Part shown: in pieces, positions 1 through 7,616 of the stretch
Layout: each line of letters begins with the position of its first letter
Position numbering within the stretch: position 1 is the first letter of the stretch
Origin: Actinidia chinensis
Taxonomy: Eukaryota > Streptophyta > Magnoliopsida > Ericales > Actinidiaceae
DNA length: 17,500 nucleotides
Assembly: GCA_009663005.1 (NCBI GenBank)
Contig: VIGQ01000019.1
Location: 72,501-90,000 of the forward strand
Reading direction: 5' to 3'
Notes under the pieces: model-generated
The model's database searches: none
The model's input: only the letters and a program-made list of their open reading frames with translations
What the model was told of the DNA's origin: nothing
Made by a program: the position numbers and the translations under genes

Positions 1-17
1 GGCTGGTCGTCACAGAA

Positions 18-35
18 TGGTATTTAATCAGAGCC
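18..35 (+). other. Degenerate primer binding site for initiator Met-tRNA, split by 5 bases
   Basis: TGGTAT (18-23) and CAGAGCC (29-35) are the two halves of the common plant primer site TGGTATCAGAGCC, which pairs with the 3' end of initiator Met-tRNA. They are separated by TTAAT. Its position just after an LTR-like CACA end supports the call. The 5-base insertion would impair priming, so it probably arose after the element died. Confidence 0.6.
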
Positions 36-299
36 AATGGTTCAAAGACTCGTACTATGTCTAATGCACGATGACTAATTGTAAAGTTGATGTATGCTAG
101 TGATTATACTCGCATGCTAAACAACTATATGATAATAATTATTATGTAAAGCGTACCCCTCTATTAATTGTTATCTTACATTCGAGATATATTATGTGTA
201 TAGGATCATGACAAACAAGAGGGACGAGGAGGGGACGAAGGGGGAAGGGGAGGGAGGATGAAAACCTTGACCCTAAATATATTGAGGAGAGCCTTGAAG

Positions 300-688
300 G
301 CTGGTCAATGTCGAGAGTACCACAAACGGCTGCCCAAAGGATTCCCCAAAATACAACAATTCTGCGACCCTAAGGGCCCCCAACGTTTGAGGGCACGACT
401 GATATCGAAGTGGCCATGCGGTGATTACACACAGCTCAGGAATACTTACACAGTATTTTTCATGCACGGTATGCCACCAAATGTTAGCTTCGTGTCACAT
501 GTTGTGGGGAGAGAGGCACATGAATAGGTGCTACTCACTTCGGAGAGGCGAGACAACCTGATTTGGGAGAGGTTTCAAGCAAGTTTCAGGATGATAAAGT
601 ATTTTCCCACAACACCTTAAAGTCGAGAAACTCACATGAGTTTATTCATTGAAAGACAGGAAATATGCGGTGATGGCACTATGAGTGA
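300..688 (+). pseudogene. Gag capsid fragment of the Ty3/gypsy element, broken
   Basis: Gag forms the virus-like particle that packages element RNA in the cytoplasm. The clearest part starts at 561, where one frame reads I-W-E-R-F-Q-A-S-F followed by M-I-K-Y-F-P. This matches the W-x-x-F ... K-Y-F-P core of plant Ty3/gypsy gag (Retrotrans_gag family). An in-frame stop follows, and another frame continues with a charged V-E-K-L stretch resembling the usual 'E-K-x-x-E-F' segment. Upstream (about 320-530), open sequence on the same strand includes 'P-K-G-F-P-K' and 'D-P-K-G', weakly like the gag N-terminus. No frame is open throughout. The gag ends abruptly at 688 where the Athila LTR begins. 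The core motif is convincing, the N-terminal part less so. Confidence 0.55.
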
Positions 689-1732
689 TGATTTCGTTCC
701 CAGAAGATGAAATCTTTTTACCGTAAGGTTTACGGGGGTTCGGGGCGCAAAGTAGTAATAATAAACTCGAAGTACGAGAGTATTGATCCCACGAAGGAGC
801 AATGTCAAGTGAATGCAAGACAACTAAATACTATGATGCAATTCTAATGTAATTCATAAACTTATGCGTCTAAAAAGAGAAAAAAAAAATTATATTTTTA
901 GGTTTTGAGAGTTAAACTAATAAAAAACAATTTAAAATGATTTAATTTTGTATTTAAAAATGACTTGGTATCGATTGATTCAAATCATGGGATCTCTCAG
1001 AATTCCAATGGAGGCTTTGTATAACTCAAATCTTTCAACTACTTCATGATGTCATGGATTCGAAAAATTTAGCTTTCAAAACTAATCTTATTTCTATCTT
1101 TAACTTCTAAAGAATATGGTTGTTATAATCATGAACGTGCATCTCAATCCATGCATGCATATAATGTGTCACGACCCAACCTCAATTTACATGTATGGGC
1201 CACCCAATGATATTAATATATAGGTCAGATCGGCCAATGAGAATAACTCACTAAGGGCCTACCAATTAATTAGTTTAGGGATTTTTACTATAACAAAAAA
1301 TACTAATATAAAACACAATTTGCGGAAAGCATATAAAAATAAACAAGGATGGAAGTGCAACTACTGTTATTAAAGTCATAAGTATTTTACAATCACCTAT
1401 TTTTAGATATAAGTTCGGTCTCCAACTATTTACCAATTAATAAAACTAATCTATTACATACTTATACTTGACAAAATAAATAGGCCCAATCGCCTTCTAT
1501 CACTCGTGGCTCCTTAAGCCCAAATTTTATGCATGCCAATAGTACGTTACAATGATGTCTTAAGCACTAGGCTAGTGTGAAGTCAATAGATGTCAAATTT
1601 ACTAAATTACTATGATTATAAGTCAATAAATTTATTCACATGAAATAATTGTTTTTCAAATCGGCTTATCTACGACGATCATTTATCAAAATCCTTGGAT
1701 CACAATATCAATTTTTTCTTGATTTATAAACC

Positions 1733-1975
1733 ACACACACATGCCCACATATTACCCATGCATTGTGCCACAAACACACACACACACTCACATAATGCAC
1801 ATTTGTCCGCACCTATGGCATATCACCCATGCCACATGTGACACACACACACTACATGGGAACCAGCTAATGACAGCAATTGTTTCTCTCCTTTACGCGT
1901 GACACACACACACATGCACACTGTCCATGTGTGTATGCTCCACGTGTTTGCCATGCACACACATTCAACGTATCC
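1733..1975. repeat. Degenerate CA-rich microsatellite tract
   Basis: Repeated short (CA)n runs (about 1733-1740, 1772-1788, 1841-1852, 1902-1914) alternate with CATGCAC/ACATG-type spacers. The motif is imperfect throughout, so this is a decayed simple repeat inside the 1164-2204 insertion. Confidence 0.75.
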
Positions 1976-2128
1976 CTATGTCCACCGCATATCTACAAAG
2001 TGTCACATTATCGTGTTTTGTTTTAACTTAATGTGAAGTAATATAACTATATAAATTTTTATCATTAAAACATATTGGTTTACATCAAAATTAGATACTT
2101 GATTTCGCAGGTCTGGTCTCACATAATG

Positions 2129-2147
2129 AAAAAAAAAAAAAAAAAAA
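2129..2147. repeat. A19 homopolymer
   Basis: A run of 19 A lies about 57 bp inside the right end of the 1164-2204 insertion. It could be a slippage tract. It is not at the insertion end, so it does not by itself indicate a retroposed poly(A) tail. Confidence 0.8.
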
Positions 2148-2638
2148 CCCAACTCATGCAGAAAAGTTATAAGGCAGCGTATACCTTATTATGATATTCA
2201 AATTATGCATATACCGAAAATAAATAAGGATCCCAATGTTTTCGAAAGTATTTAGAATGAAGACGCGAATGAACAAAATTAAGAAGATCTAACGTGAAAT
2301 TAGTAGTACCTTCATTGTTCTCTCGAGTTCAATCAACCTCCCACAAAAATCGATCCGCGAGTTTGAGAAAACTAGCCCTTCATAATTATGGATAACAAAT
2401 AAATAGGCAATCGAAGACATTCTGAATAAAAAAACTAGATACGAATGATTAAACCTGAAAAAACTTGAATTAACGTAAAAAATGAAGAACTTGTGTAATT
2501 GAACAAAATCGGAAATATTTTGATTGAATATTGAATTAATGGGCAAAGAATAACAAGATTAATAAAAACTAGATTCTAAGCTAGGAGGCTGATAAAAACC
2601 CTAAAAATGACGTCCCTCCTTTGAACAATATAAGGGAG

Positions 2639-2647
2639 TATTTTATA
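2639..2647 (-). promoter_or_regulatory. TATA box of copy A LTR
   Basis: On the minus strand this reads TATAAAATA. It sits directly downstream of the palindrome array and about 40 bp upstream of a GGGACGTCATTTTTAGGG block. The same order occurs in copy B (TATA at 7608, then GGGGACGTTATTTTTAGGG at 7637). The U3/R boundary is therefore probably near 2605-2615. Confidence 0.65.
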
Positions 2648-2700
2648 GAAGCTACAATTCGAATCCCTAGGTTTAGAATTTCCCTGCCCATTTTACTTTT

Positions 2701-3010
2701 GGAATTCGAATGCCCATCTTGGCCTTTGGACAACGTTCTCATGCTTAGTGCATTCTCGATTTTACCTGTTGACGTTTGAATGCCATTTTTATTTTTCATT
2801 TTAGCGTCGAATGCTTATGCAAATTCCAATATTCAAGCCTCGCATTTTTTGAATTGTAGGATAGAGGGTTCGACACTCAGCTTTTTTTTTCGTTCTTGGC
2901 ATTTGAATGCCATTTTTCTTACATCGTTCGAATGGCCAATTAAATTTTTTGGATTTTTCTTCCCAGCGTTCGAACGCTATCTTCCTCTTATACTGGGGCG
3001 TTCGAACGCT
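2701..3010 (-). repeat. Array of degenerate GCGTTCGAACGC palindromes in copy A U3
   Basis: Perfect or near-perfect 12-14 bp palindromes AGCGTTCGAACGCT (2965-2978) and GCGTTCGAACGCT (2998-3010) are followed leftward by decayed versions at about 2924, 2898, 2866, 2803, 2771, 2731 and 2703. Spacing is mostly 27-42 bp. The bases between are mostly pyrimidine-rich on the plus strand. The array lies just upstream of the minus-strand TATA box, in U3. Many differences from the palindrome are C-to-T or G-to-A at CpG, as expected from decay of methylated cytosines. Confidence 0.7.
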
Positions 3011-3386
3011 CAGTGTATTTTTGGCCTCTTTGACTTTTTCCTCTTCTTTTTTTCATACTCCATTGGAGCCCTCGGAGTCCAATTCTCACGATGTTCGTTA
3101 GACTGACTTTGCACAATTCTGCTAGATATTTCCAACAGCGTCTTTCATTCCGTTTTGAACTACGAATAATACTTTACTTCAAGATACTTCTCAGTAACAA
3201 TTCCGATTGCATCCGCCTCCGTTTTGTCTTTATGGCTCTAATTCTTCCTTTTTTAGTATATTAACCTATAATAAAGTTGAACACAATTATAAGTGCAAAT
3301 CATAATAAAATTCGTAATTAAACTAACCTTAGGGCCAACTTAGGATAGTTTAGCGGCGCTTGGACTACAAGTATGCAATCCAATCA

Positions 3387-3398
3387 CACACCCTTTAA
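3387..3398 (-). other. Degenerate polypurine tract next to copy A 3' LTR
   Basis: On the minus strand the bases before the LTR read GTTAAAGGGTGTG, at the place where a plant Athila element carries its G-rich plus-strand primer. The preceding 'GACTAGCAAAAGGTTAG' resembles the sequence often found just before that tract. The G-run is shortened, so the site is eroded. The call depends mainly on position. Confidence 0.45.
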
Positions 3399-3911
3399 CT
3401 AACCTTTTGCTAGTCCCTATCAAAATTAAACAAAACAAAAGATAATCTCTTCTTTCGTAAGAGTCCAAATGCATTTAGTGTATGCATCAAGCTTTTAAAC
3501 CCCTAGGTTACCCCTAGTGAACGAGTGGTGGCTTGTGTGGAATTTCAGTGATGATACCACAAAACATCACATCATGACGTGCTCCAAATTAATTTAACAA
3601 ACATTTCTCAACATATACCAAGTGCCAAGCAATTCAAATCAATTCAACCTGCAAGGCAATTCTACCCAAATGTCAAGTTGCAATATAAACAAGATATGGA
3701 AAGTGTAAAAAGTTAGAGTCGTATTCCACAAAGATCAACTATTATGCATTCTTAACCACGGACCGAGGCTTATTCAAAACTCCAAGTCATACCCTCTCAA
3801 ATAGAACACATAGGTTCTCTCAAGAGAGTTGCTCGTAGTACGAGAGATATAAAAAGTAATGCCAAAAAAAAGCAATCCTTAATTCAACAATCGTGAAAGT
3901 GTTAGTATATC
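3387..3911 (-). other. Copy A 3' non-coding region between envelope-like ORF and LTR (distal part)
   Basis: This stretch lies between the copy A LTR and the 3912-5723 insertion. No reading frame or known protein motif is visible on either strand. It is taken as the end of the element's internal region because of the polypurine-like sequence at its left edge and because it would join 5724 onward once the solo LTR is removed. Copy B's equivalent is outside the window, so this cannot be confirmed here. Confidence 0.5.
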
Positions 3912-4140
3912 GTAAGGTTTCAATTTTTTTATTTATAAAAAATTTTGGACTTTGCTATGGAGGTATTGAGTGAAATGAACGATTTTCATGACTTGGGGGA
4001 TTAAAATTAAAGAGGACATTAAAATTGAGATGAGATAATGTAATTAGAAGTTGGAGGGCTGAAGTGTAATTTTTATAAACTAATGAATATGTGTTCTTTG
4101 CGCCGAAAGGCCCGAAAGAGGCGCGAAAGTGAAAAGAAAA

Positions 4141-4215
4141 AGAAAAGAAAAAAAAAAAATAATAAAATAATAAAATAATAAAATAATAAAAATAATATTT
4201 ATATATATAAATATA
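4141..4215. repeat. AT-rich simple repeat (AATAA/AATAATAA)n
   Basis: An A-rich run is followed by AATAATAAA-type units (about 4159-4196) and then TATATATAAATATA. It lies in the U3 of the solo LTR, directly upstream of its TATA box. Confidence 0.8.
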
Positions 4216-4226
4216 CTTTATCAAAT

Positions 4227-4234
4227 TATAAATA
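4227..4234 (+). promoter_or_regulatory. TATA box of the solo LTR
   Basis: TATAAATA followed by GGGAGG is a strong plant TATA element. A GA-rich tract begins about 25 bp downstream, so the transcription start is probably near 4257-4265. This makes U3 about 340 bp and R plus U5 about 1.45 kb. Confidence 0.6.
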
Positions 4235-4255
4235 GGGAGGTATCTTGAAGGCTAG

Positions 4256-4306
4256 GATGAAGGGAGAGGGAAAGAAGAGAAGAGAGAGAGAAAGAAATGA
4301 GAGAAA
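4256..4306 (+). repeat. GA-rich tract downstream of the solo-LTR TATA box
   Basis: An almost pure purine stretch of GGGAGAGGGAAAG and AGAGAGAG units starts about 22 bp after the TATA box. GA-rich tracts are common in plant core promoters and 5' leaders. The function here is inferred only from position. Confidence 0.5.
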
Positions 4307-4860
4307 TTATATGGGAGGTTAAGTTTTGATCACGAAGATAGGGGTGAAGACACGGTGAGATGACGTTTGGGATCAATGCAAATTTTAGTATGATGATCAG
4401 GAAGCTGATCTTCATAACGACGGTGTCAATTCTATTGAGGTAAGGGGGTTAGTGTGTTTGGTTTACTTGGATTTGTTGTTAATAGCTTATATAAAGTCTA
4501 GATAAGTATATTTTTTTATATTAAAACGTGAAATGGAAAAATTTAGTTTTGACTGAGAGCATAATTATTTTTATGCAAAAATTAAGAGATAGAACATGTT
4601 AGAAATTTTATATAAAATTATTTTGATTGTAATATCAGATTTATTGTCAAATTAATACTCATAATGCTTTGAAAATATTTGACACTAACTGGTTGATAAA
4701 GGTGATTTTTATATATACTGTGAAAGTGATTTTTAAATAAAAAAGTTCAAAAAAGAAATAAACTTGGGTTAGAAATGGAATTGGAGAATGGAGAATGAGA
4801 ATTGTTTTAGGAATGAAACGTTAAAATAGTACGAAATTAGATGGCTAGTTTAGCAGAATA

Positions 4861-5226
4861 AAGTCCTAGATGGCAACGATACGGAGGGAATGTCATACAC
4901 GCCCCAACCGGTGAAAGTCCTTAGAGTGACAAAATGAAAGTCCTAGATGGCACGATACGGGGAATGTCATAGCCATCCCACGGCTTGAAAGGTCCCCAGA
5001 AGTTGACAAAATAAAAGTCTAGATGCTAACGATCTGGAGGAATATCATAGCCCACGGTGAAAGTCCGGAAAGTTGACAAAATGAAAGTCCTAGATGGCAA
5101 CGATACGAGGGAAGGGAATGTCATAGCCACGGTGAAGTCCAGGAAGTGGGACAAAATAAAAGTCCTAGATGGCAAAGATATGGAGGGAAATATCATAGGC
5201 CCAACGGTGAAAGTCCAGAAAGTTGA
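4861..5226 (+). repeat. Five-copy tandem repeat, unit about 70-77 bp
   Basis: Units start at AAGTCCTAGATGGC (4861), 4938, 5015, 5085 and 5160. Each continues with an ACGATACGGAGG-like block, AATGTCATAG, CCCACGGTGAAAGTCC and GTTGACAAAAT. Period lengths are 77, 77, 70 and 75 bp, differing by small indels. The array sits in the transcribed (R/U5) part of the solo LTR. Part of one frame (5057-5248) stays open and encodes repeats of K-V-D-K-M-K-V-L-D-G-like sequence, but it has no conserved start or context, so I do not call a gene. Confidence 0.85.
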
Positions 5227-5723
5227 GGTGTTATCTCACATGGCTTAGTGCATAATAAGATGGTTAGGTATTGTCTAAATGTGTTATTCTTAAATTAGGG
5301 AGTAATGGCCTTGTGAGAAAAGTTGATATTGTTGGGGAAAACCTGGTTGATTTGAGCAAATCACGGATTGAAATCAAAAGTATATTTTGAATAAATGAAA
5401 GCATACTTTATGGCATCATGTTTTTAGTATAGTCTATGTATCATGGTTTTGGCTGAAGCATCAAGTTTCATGGTAAATCTTTTTAAGGTAACTCACCTTT
5501 ACTATTAAAACAATAATTTTCAGGTACCGAGGGTATCCCGAGTCTTGAGCATGTGGATGTCAGTTGTGCTGTTTAATTTGATAACATATTAAAGTGTAAT
5601 AGATTTGTAATATTATTTCCGTACTCTGATGTAAATGACATGTATTGTCATTTTTTTATTTGATTTTTTCGCATGTGAATTGTTTGCTGACGTGGTTGGG
5701 TCTTGGTTTGGAGGGGCATGACA

Positions 5724-6176
5724 ATATCGACTGGTAGTTTCATGAAAATAATGTTCACAATATAATAGTTGTGAATTTGAATGATGACTTTTACATTGGA
5801 AAACAAACTTGAACACTGGCGTATTTAGGTATACTTGAGGCCATAATAAAAATATAGTTTAAAGAAGATAGAGAGAATCAAGTTGGTAATCGATCTTGAC
5901 ATATACATGGGCCACTAAACATGCCTTTACTAAGCCCCACTTTAAATTCCTTTCTTTTCACACTTTTTAACTTGAACTTTTTTGATTTTTTTTAACATAA
6001 TGTCCCTCCCCTTGATTAATGTGAATCTAACGAACTTATCATGATTTTTAGATCGCTTCATACGCAATTACCAAAGAGAATGGACAAAATGGGACGACAT
6101 ATGAAATGGCCTCAAAAAATAAACAAGATTTCGTAAAGTGTAAGTCATGTAAAAGTGGTCAAAATTTTTTTGTTTT

Positions 6177-6207
<31 letters not shown>

Positions 6208-6933
6208 AGAATCACACTAAACACGTTAAAACATTTCAAAATAGTGAAGCAATTCAAACACTGAAGTTCAACAAAATTTCTTGAGTAAGTGTAAAAAACT
6301 GCTCACAAAAACAATCAGACTCTAAAACTCACAAAGTATAACATCTCATTTTATGGATGTAGTATAGGATGGTACCAGTTTCATTGAAAATAAATACAAC
6401 TCGTGTGCGGTTGTAAGTTATATCTATATATAGCACAAAACAAGTAAAGTATTACGCATGCAGGACCTAATTGACATGGATTAATCCGCACAACTATTAC
6501 TATTATGCAAAGTTACTATTGCCATAACTATTTTTGAAAAACAAAACATGATTGATGTCGTTATGGTCCGAAAATTAAAAAATCTCACCACATCCATCAT
6601 ATACGAACGAAAAGCTATAAAAATGGATTGCCCGAAAAGTCATAAAGTAATTTGATGGAGAACCAAAAAACAAACCTCTCTAAATGACACGAAATGGAGA
6701 ATAAACTATTTTTACCAATTCATAGTTTTGGCAGAAACAACTTATACATTAATAGATTAAACAAAATGAACAAAAACAACATTCATCAAAATAAAGCAGT
6801 AAACCTAAATTAGAAATCAAATATGTCCAAAATATCCAATATAACACAAACAAAACATCAAATCAAAAGGAGTTTACACTGAAAGTACATTGCAATGAAC
6901 GCACAATCTAAACTCTCAACTCCTAATATCCTC
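5724..6933 (-). other. Copy A 3' non-coding region (proximal part)
   Basis: On the minus strand this follows the stop codon of the envelope-like ORF. From 6933 to about 6060 it matches copy B 16728-17500 in the same order, for example the GGATGTG(G/T)TGAGA block with a CCATAAC block after it (6560-6590 versus about 17000-17040) and the TTTGGTAATTG block (about 6066 versus 17487). No reading frame is evident. The region beyond 6060 has no counterpart inside the window. It contains the C29 run at 6177-6205. Confidence 0.65.
6177..6205. repeat. C29 homopolymer
   Basis: Twenty-nine consecutive C (G on copy A's coding strand) lie in the 3' non-coding region. The homologous place in copy B (about 17385-17405) has mixed sequence without a G run, so the tract expanded in this copy. 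Assembly or sequencing error is also possible for such a run. Confidence 0.8.
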
Positions 6934-7037
6934 CTAATCCTCCTCATCGTCTTGGCCTGATTCTAATGAGCATCCCTTTATCTCTTAGAGCATGGTCGTG
7001 TGATGATAGACTCTCTTCCAACATAGTCATGCGGGTA
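6934..7037 (-). pseudogene. C-terminal end of the envelope-like ORF, copy A
   Basis: On the minus strand the last codons read E-S-G-Q-D-D-E-E-D followed by stop (complement at 6934-6936). Copy B ends the same ORF with an acidic E-D-D-D-D-D-E-E-N and stop at 16725-16727. Upstream, both share a TCTA(G)TCATCACAC stretch and a TACCCG block. The homology stops exactly at 7037, where copy B's LTR begins, so the ORF was cut by that insertion and its 5' part should lie on the far side of copy B. An in-frame stop upstream of the tail shows that it was decayed. Confidence 0.6.
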
Positions 7038-7245
7038 TGATTGGACTGCATAATTGTAGTTCCAAAACGCCGTTAACTGACCTAAGTTGGCCCTAAATAG
7101 TTTAATTATGTATTTTATCATATATTGCATTATAGGCGTGTTTGAGTTCATGTATTTTATTGATAAAGGTGAAGATTGAAGCCATAAAAGTAGAACGGTG
7201 TATGAAGAAGAGGAAGAAAACTCAAAAGAAGGTTCAGATTACATT

Positions 7246-7550
7246 GGCGTTCGAGACGCCAAGCAAAGGAGGAAACCAGCATTCGAACGTGTGAAGAAAT
7301 CTGGGAATTTTGTGAAGACGTTTGAACGCCTGACCAAGAGGAATTTGGGCGTCCGAACGCCATGAGAAAAATTGTTGAAGATCGGTCGAACGACCATTGC
7401 TTATAGTGCGAAAAATGCGAACTAAAAGTGGGTTTTATTAAGTGTCGAACGCTACATGTAAGAAAGAATTAGGGGTACGAACGCCAAGAAGACAAAATCA
7501 GAAGATTGTACTGAGCGTTCGAATTCCCCAATTGAAGAAGGACGAATGCC
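7246..7550 (+). repeat. Array of degenerate GCGTTCGAACGC palindromes in copy B U3
   Basis: At least nine units are visible: GGCGTTCGAGACGCC (7246), GCATTCGAACGTG (7279), GACGTTTGAACGCC (7317), GGCGTCCGAACGCC (7348), GGTCGAACGACC (7384), GTGTCGAACGCT (7442), GGGTACGAACGCC (7472), GAGCGTTCGAATTC (7513) and GACGAATGCC (7541). Spacing is mostly 28-41 bp with one gap of 58. The bases between are purine-rich. The array ends about 55 bp upstream of the TATA box. Copy A has the equivalent array in its U3. Confidence 0.75.
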
Positions 7551-7607
7551 CAAGGCAAATCCTAGGAAGCTTACTAATCGGTTTAGGAATCGAATTTGGG
7601 AAGTGCC

Positions 7608-7616
7608 TATATATAT
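7608..7616 (+). promoter_or_regulatory. TATA box of copy B LTR
   Basis: TATATATAT lies between the palindrome array and the GTGGGGACGTTATTTTTAGGG block shared with copy A. This predicts transcription start at about 7638-7645 and so the U3/R boundary. Copy A has TATAAAATA at the same place. Confidence 0.6.

Larger units (their letters stand above)
1..688 (+). mobile_element. 5' part of a Ty3/gypsy (chromovirus-like) LTR retrotransposon
   Basis: The first 14 bases look like the end of a 5' LTR finishing in CACA. A damaged initiator-Met-tRNA primer site follows at 18-35, then a purine-rich leader (about 210-256) and a broken gag. The remaining gag and pol are absent because the sequence switches at 689 to an Athila LTR in the opposite orientation. 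The simplest reading is that copy A inserted here, with AGTGA (684-688) as the candidate left target duplication. The chromovirus call rests on the Met-tRNA primer site together with a Ty3-type gag motif. A Copia element would share the primer site but not this gag motif. Confidence 0.6.
1164..2204 (-). mobile_element. LTR-like insertion of about 1.04 kb inside copy A's LTR
   Basis: This segment is absent from the homologous place in copy B's LTR (about 8020-8060). It is bounded by the direct repeat ATGCATATA (1155-1163 and 2205-2213). Near its left end is TGTGTCACGACCCAACC. Reversed, this gives a right end GGTTGGGTCGTGACACA, typical of many plant LTRs. Read on the minus strand it can start TGAATATC (from 2200) and end GTGACACA (1165), i.e. 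TG...CA, so a solo LTR of a chromovirus-like element is likely. The shared 9 bp is longer than the usual 5-bp LTR target duplication, and the exact ends do not close neatly, so a different transposon class is possible. No coding sequence is visible. Confidence 0.55.
689..3386 (-). repeat. 3' LTR of Athila copy A, split by a later insertion
   Basis: In plus orientation the LTR runs from TGATTTCG (689) to CCAATCA (3386), so on its own strand it starts TGATTGG and ends AAATCA. These are the same short inverted termini as copy B's LTR. Matched blocks include the start with its GCC(A/C)AACTTAGG region (about 3310-3380), the palindrome array (2701-3010), the TATA box (2639-2647), the GTTTTTATCAGCC block (about 2590), the AGATCTT block (about 2285), and the U5 block with CGATAC-like and GCACCCC-like sequence (about 715-800). 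The segment 1164-2204 has no counterpart in copy B's LTR and is an insertion. Removing it leaves about 1.65 kb, close to copy B's 1554 bp. Confidence 0.75.
3912..5723 (+). mobile_element. Solo LTR of about 1.8 kb inserted in copy A
   Basis: The segment is flanked by the direct repeat ATATCG (3907-3912 and 5724-5729, the left copy overlapping the first base), and it interrupts copy A's 3' region. Its right end, GGGGCATGACA, is a typical plant LTR end. A good TATA box (TATAAATA, 4227-4234) lies about 315 bp from the left end. The left end reads CGTAAGG rather than TG, possibly one mutated base. There is no primer site, coding region or second LTR, so recombination probably removed the rest. The long sequence after the TATA box includes a five-copy tandem repeat. 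A long-LTR gypsy lineage such as Tekay/Del is plausible but not demonstrated. Confidence 0.6.
689..7037 (-). mobile_element. Athila-type Ty3/gypsy element copy A (3' part), with two further insertions
   Basis: On the minus strand this reads, from 7037 leftward: the end of an envelope-like ORF (7037-6934), a 3' non-coding region (6933-5724, then 3911-3387), a degenerate polypurine tract, and a 3' LTR (3386-689). Two insertions interrupt it, at 1164-2204 and 3912-5723. Family membership comes from copy B: the LTRs match in U3, R and U5, and 7037-6060 matches copy B 16610-17500 in reverse complement. Its gag and pol are not in the window. They should lie beyond the right-hand end of copy B, which inserted at 7037/7038. 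Left flank AGTGA (684-688) is the candidate target duplication. Confidence 0.75.

Noticed and set aside
2780..3106. Plus-strand open frame of 108 codons
   Set aside because: It lies antisense to copy A's U3, is F- and S-rich because of T-rich sequence, and its repeats are the DNA palindromes, not a protein motif.
689..3386. Copy A LTR considered as a simple solo LTR
   Set aside because: The bases just outside 3386 (CACAC) do not match the left flank (AGTGA). The right side carries a polypurine-like tract and sequence leading to a homologue of copy B's internal region, so it is a 3' LTR.
3955..4415. Two minus-strand open frames (3955-4224 and 4221-4415)
   Set aside because: Both are low-complexity products of the AT- and GA-rich tracts around the solo-LTR promoter.
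5057..5248. Open frame encoding repeated K-V-L-D-G-like sequence
   Set aside because: It results from the roughly 75-bp tandem repeat in a solo LTR. Unit lengths vary, so the frame is not preserved across the array.
7246..7550. Regularly spaced short palindromes looking like a CRISPR array
   Set aside because: The repeats are degenerate, the bases between are similar purine-rich sequence rather than unique spacers, there are no cas genes, and the context is a plant retrotransposon LTR.
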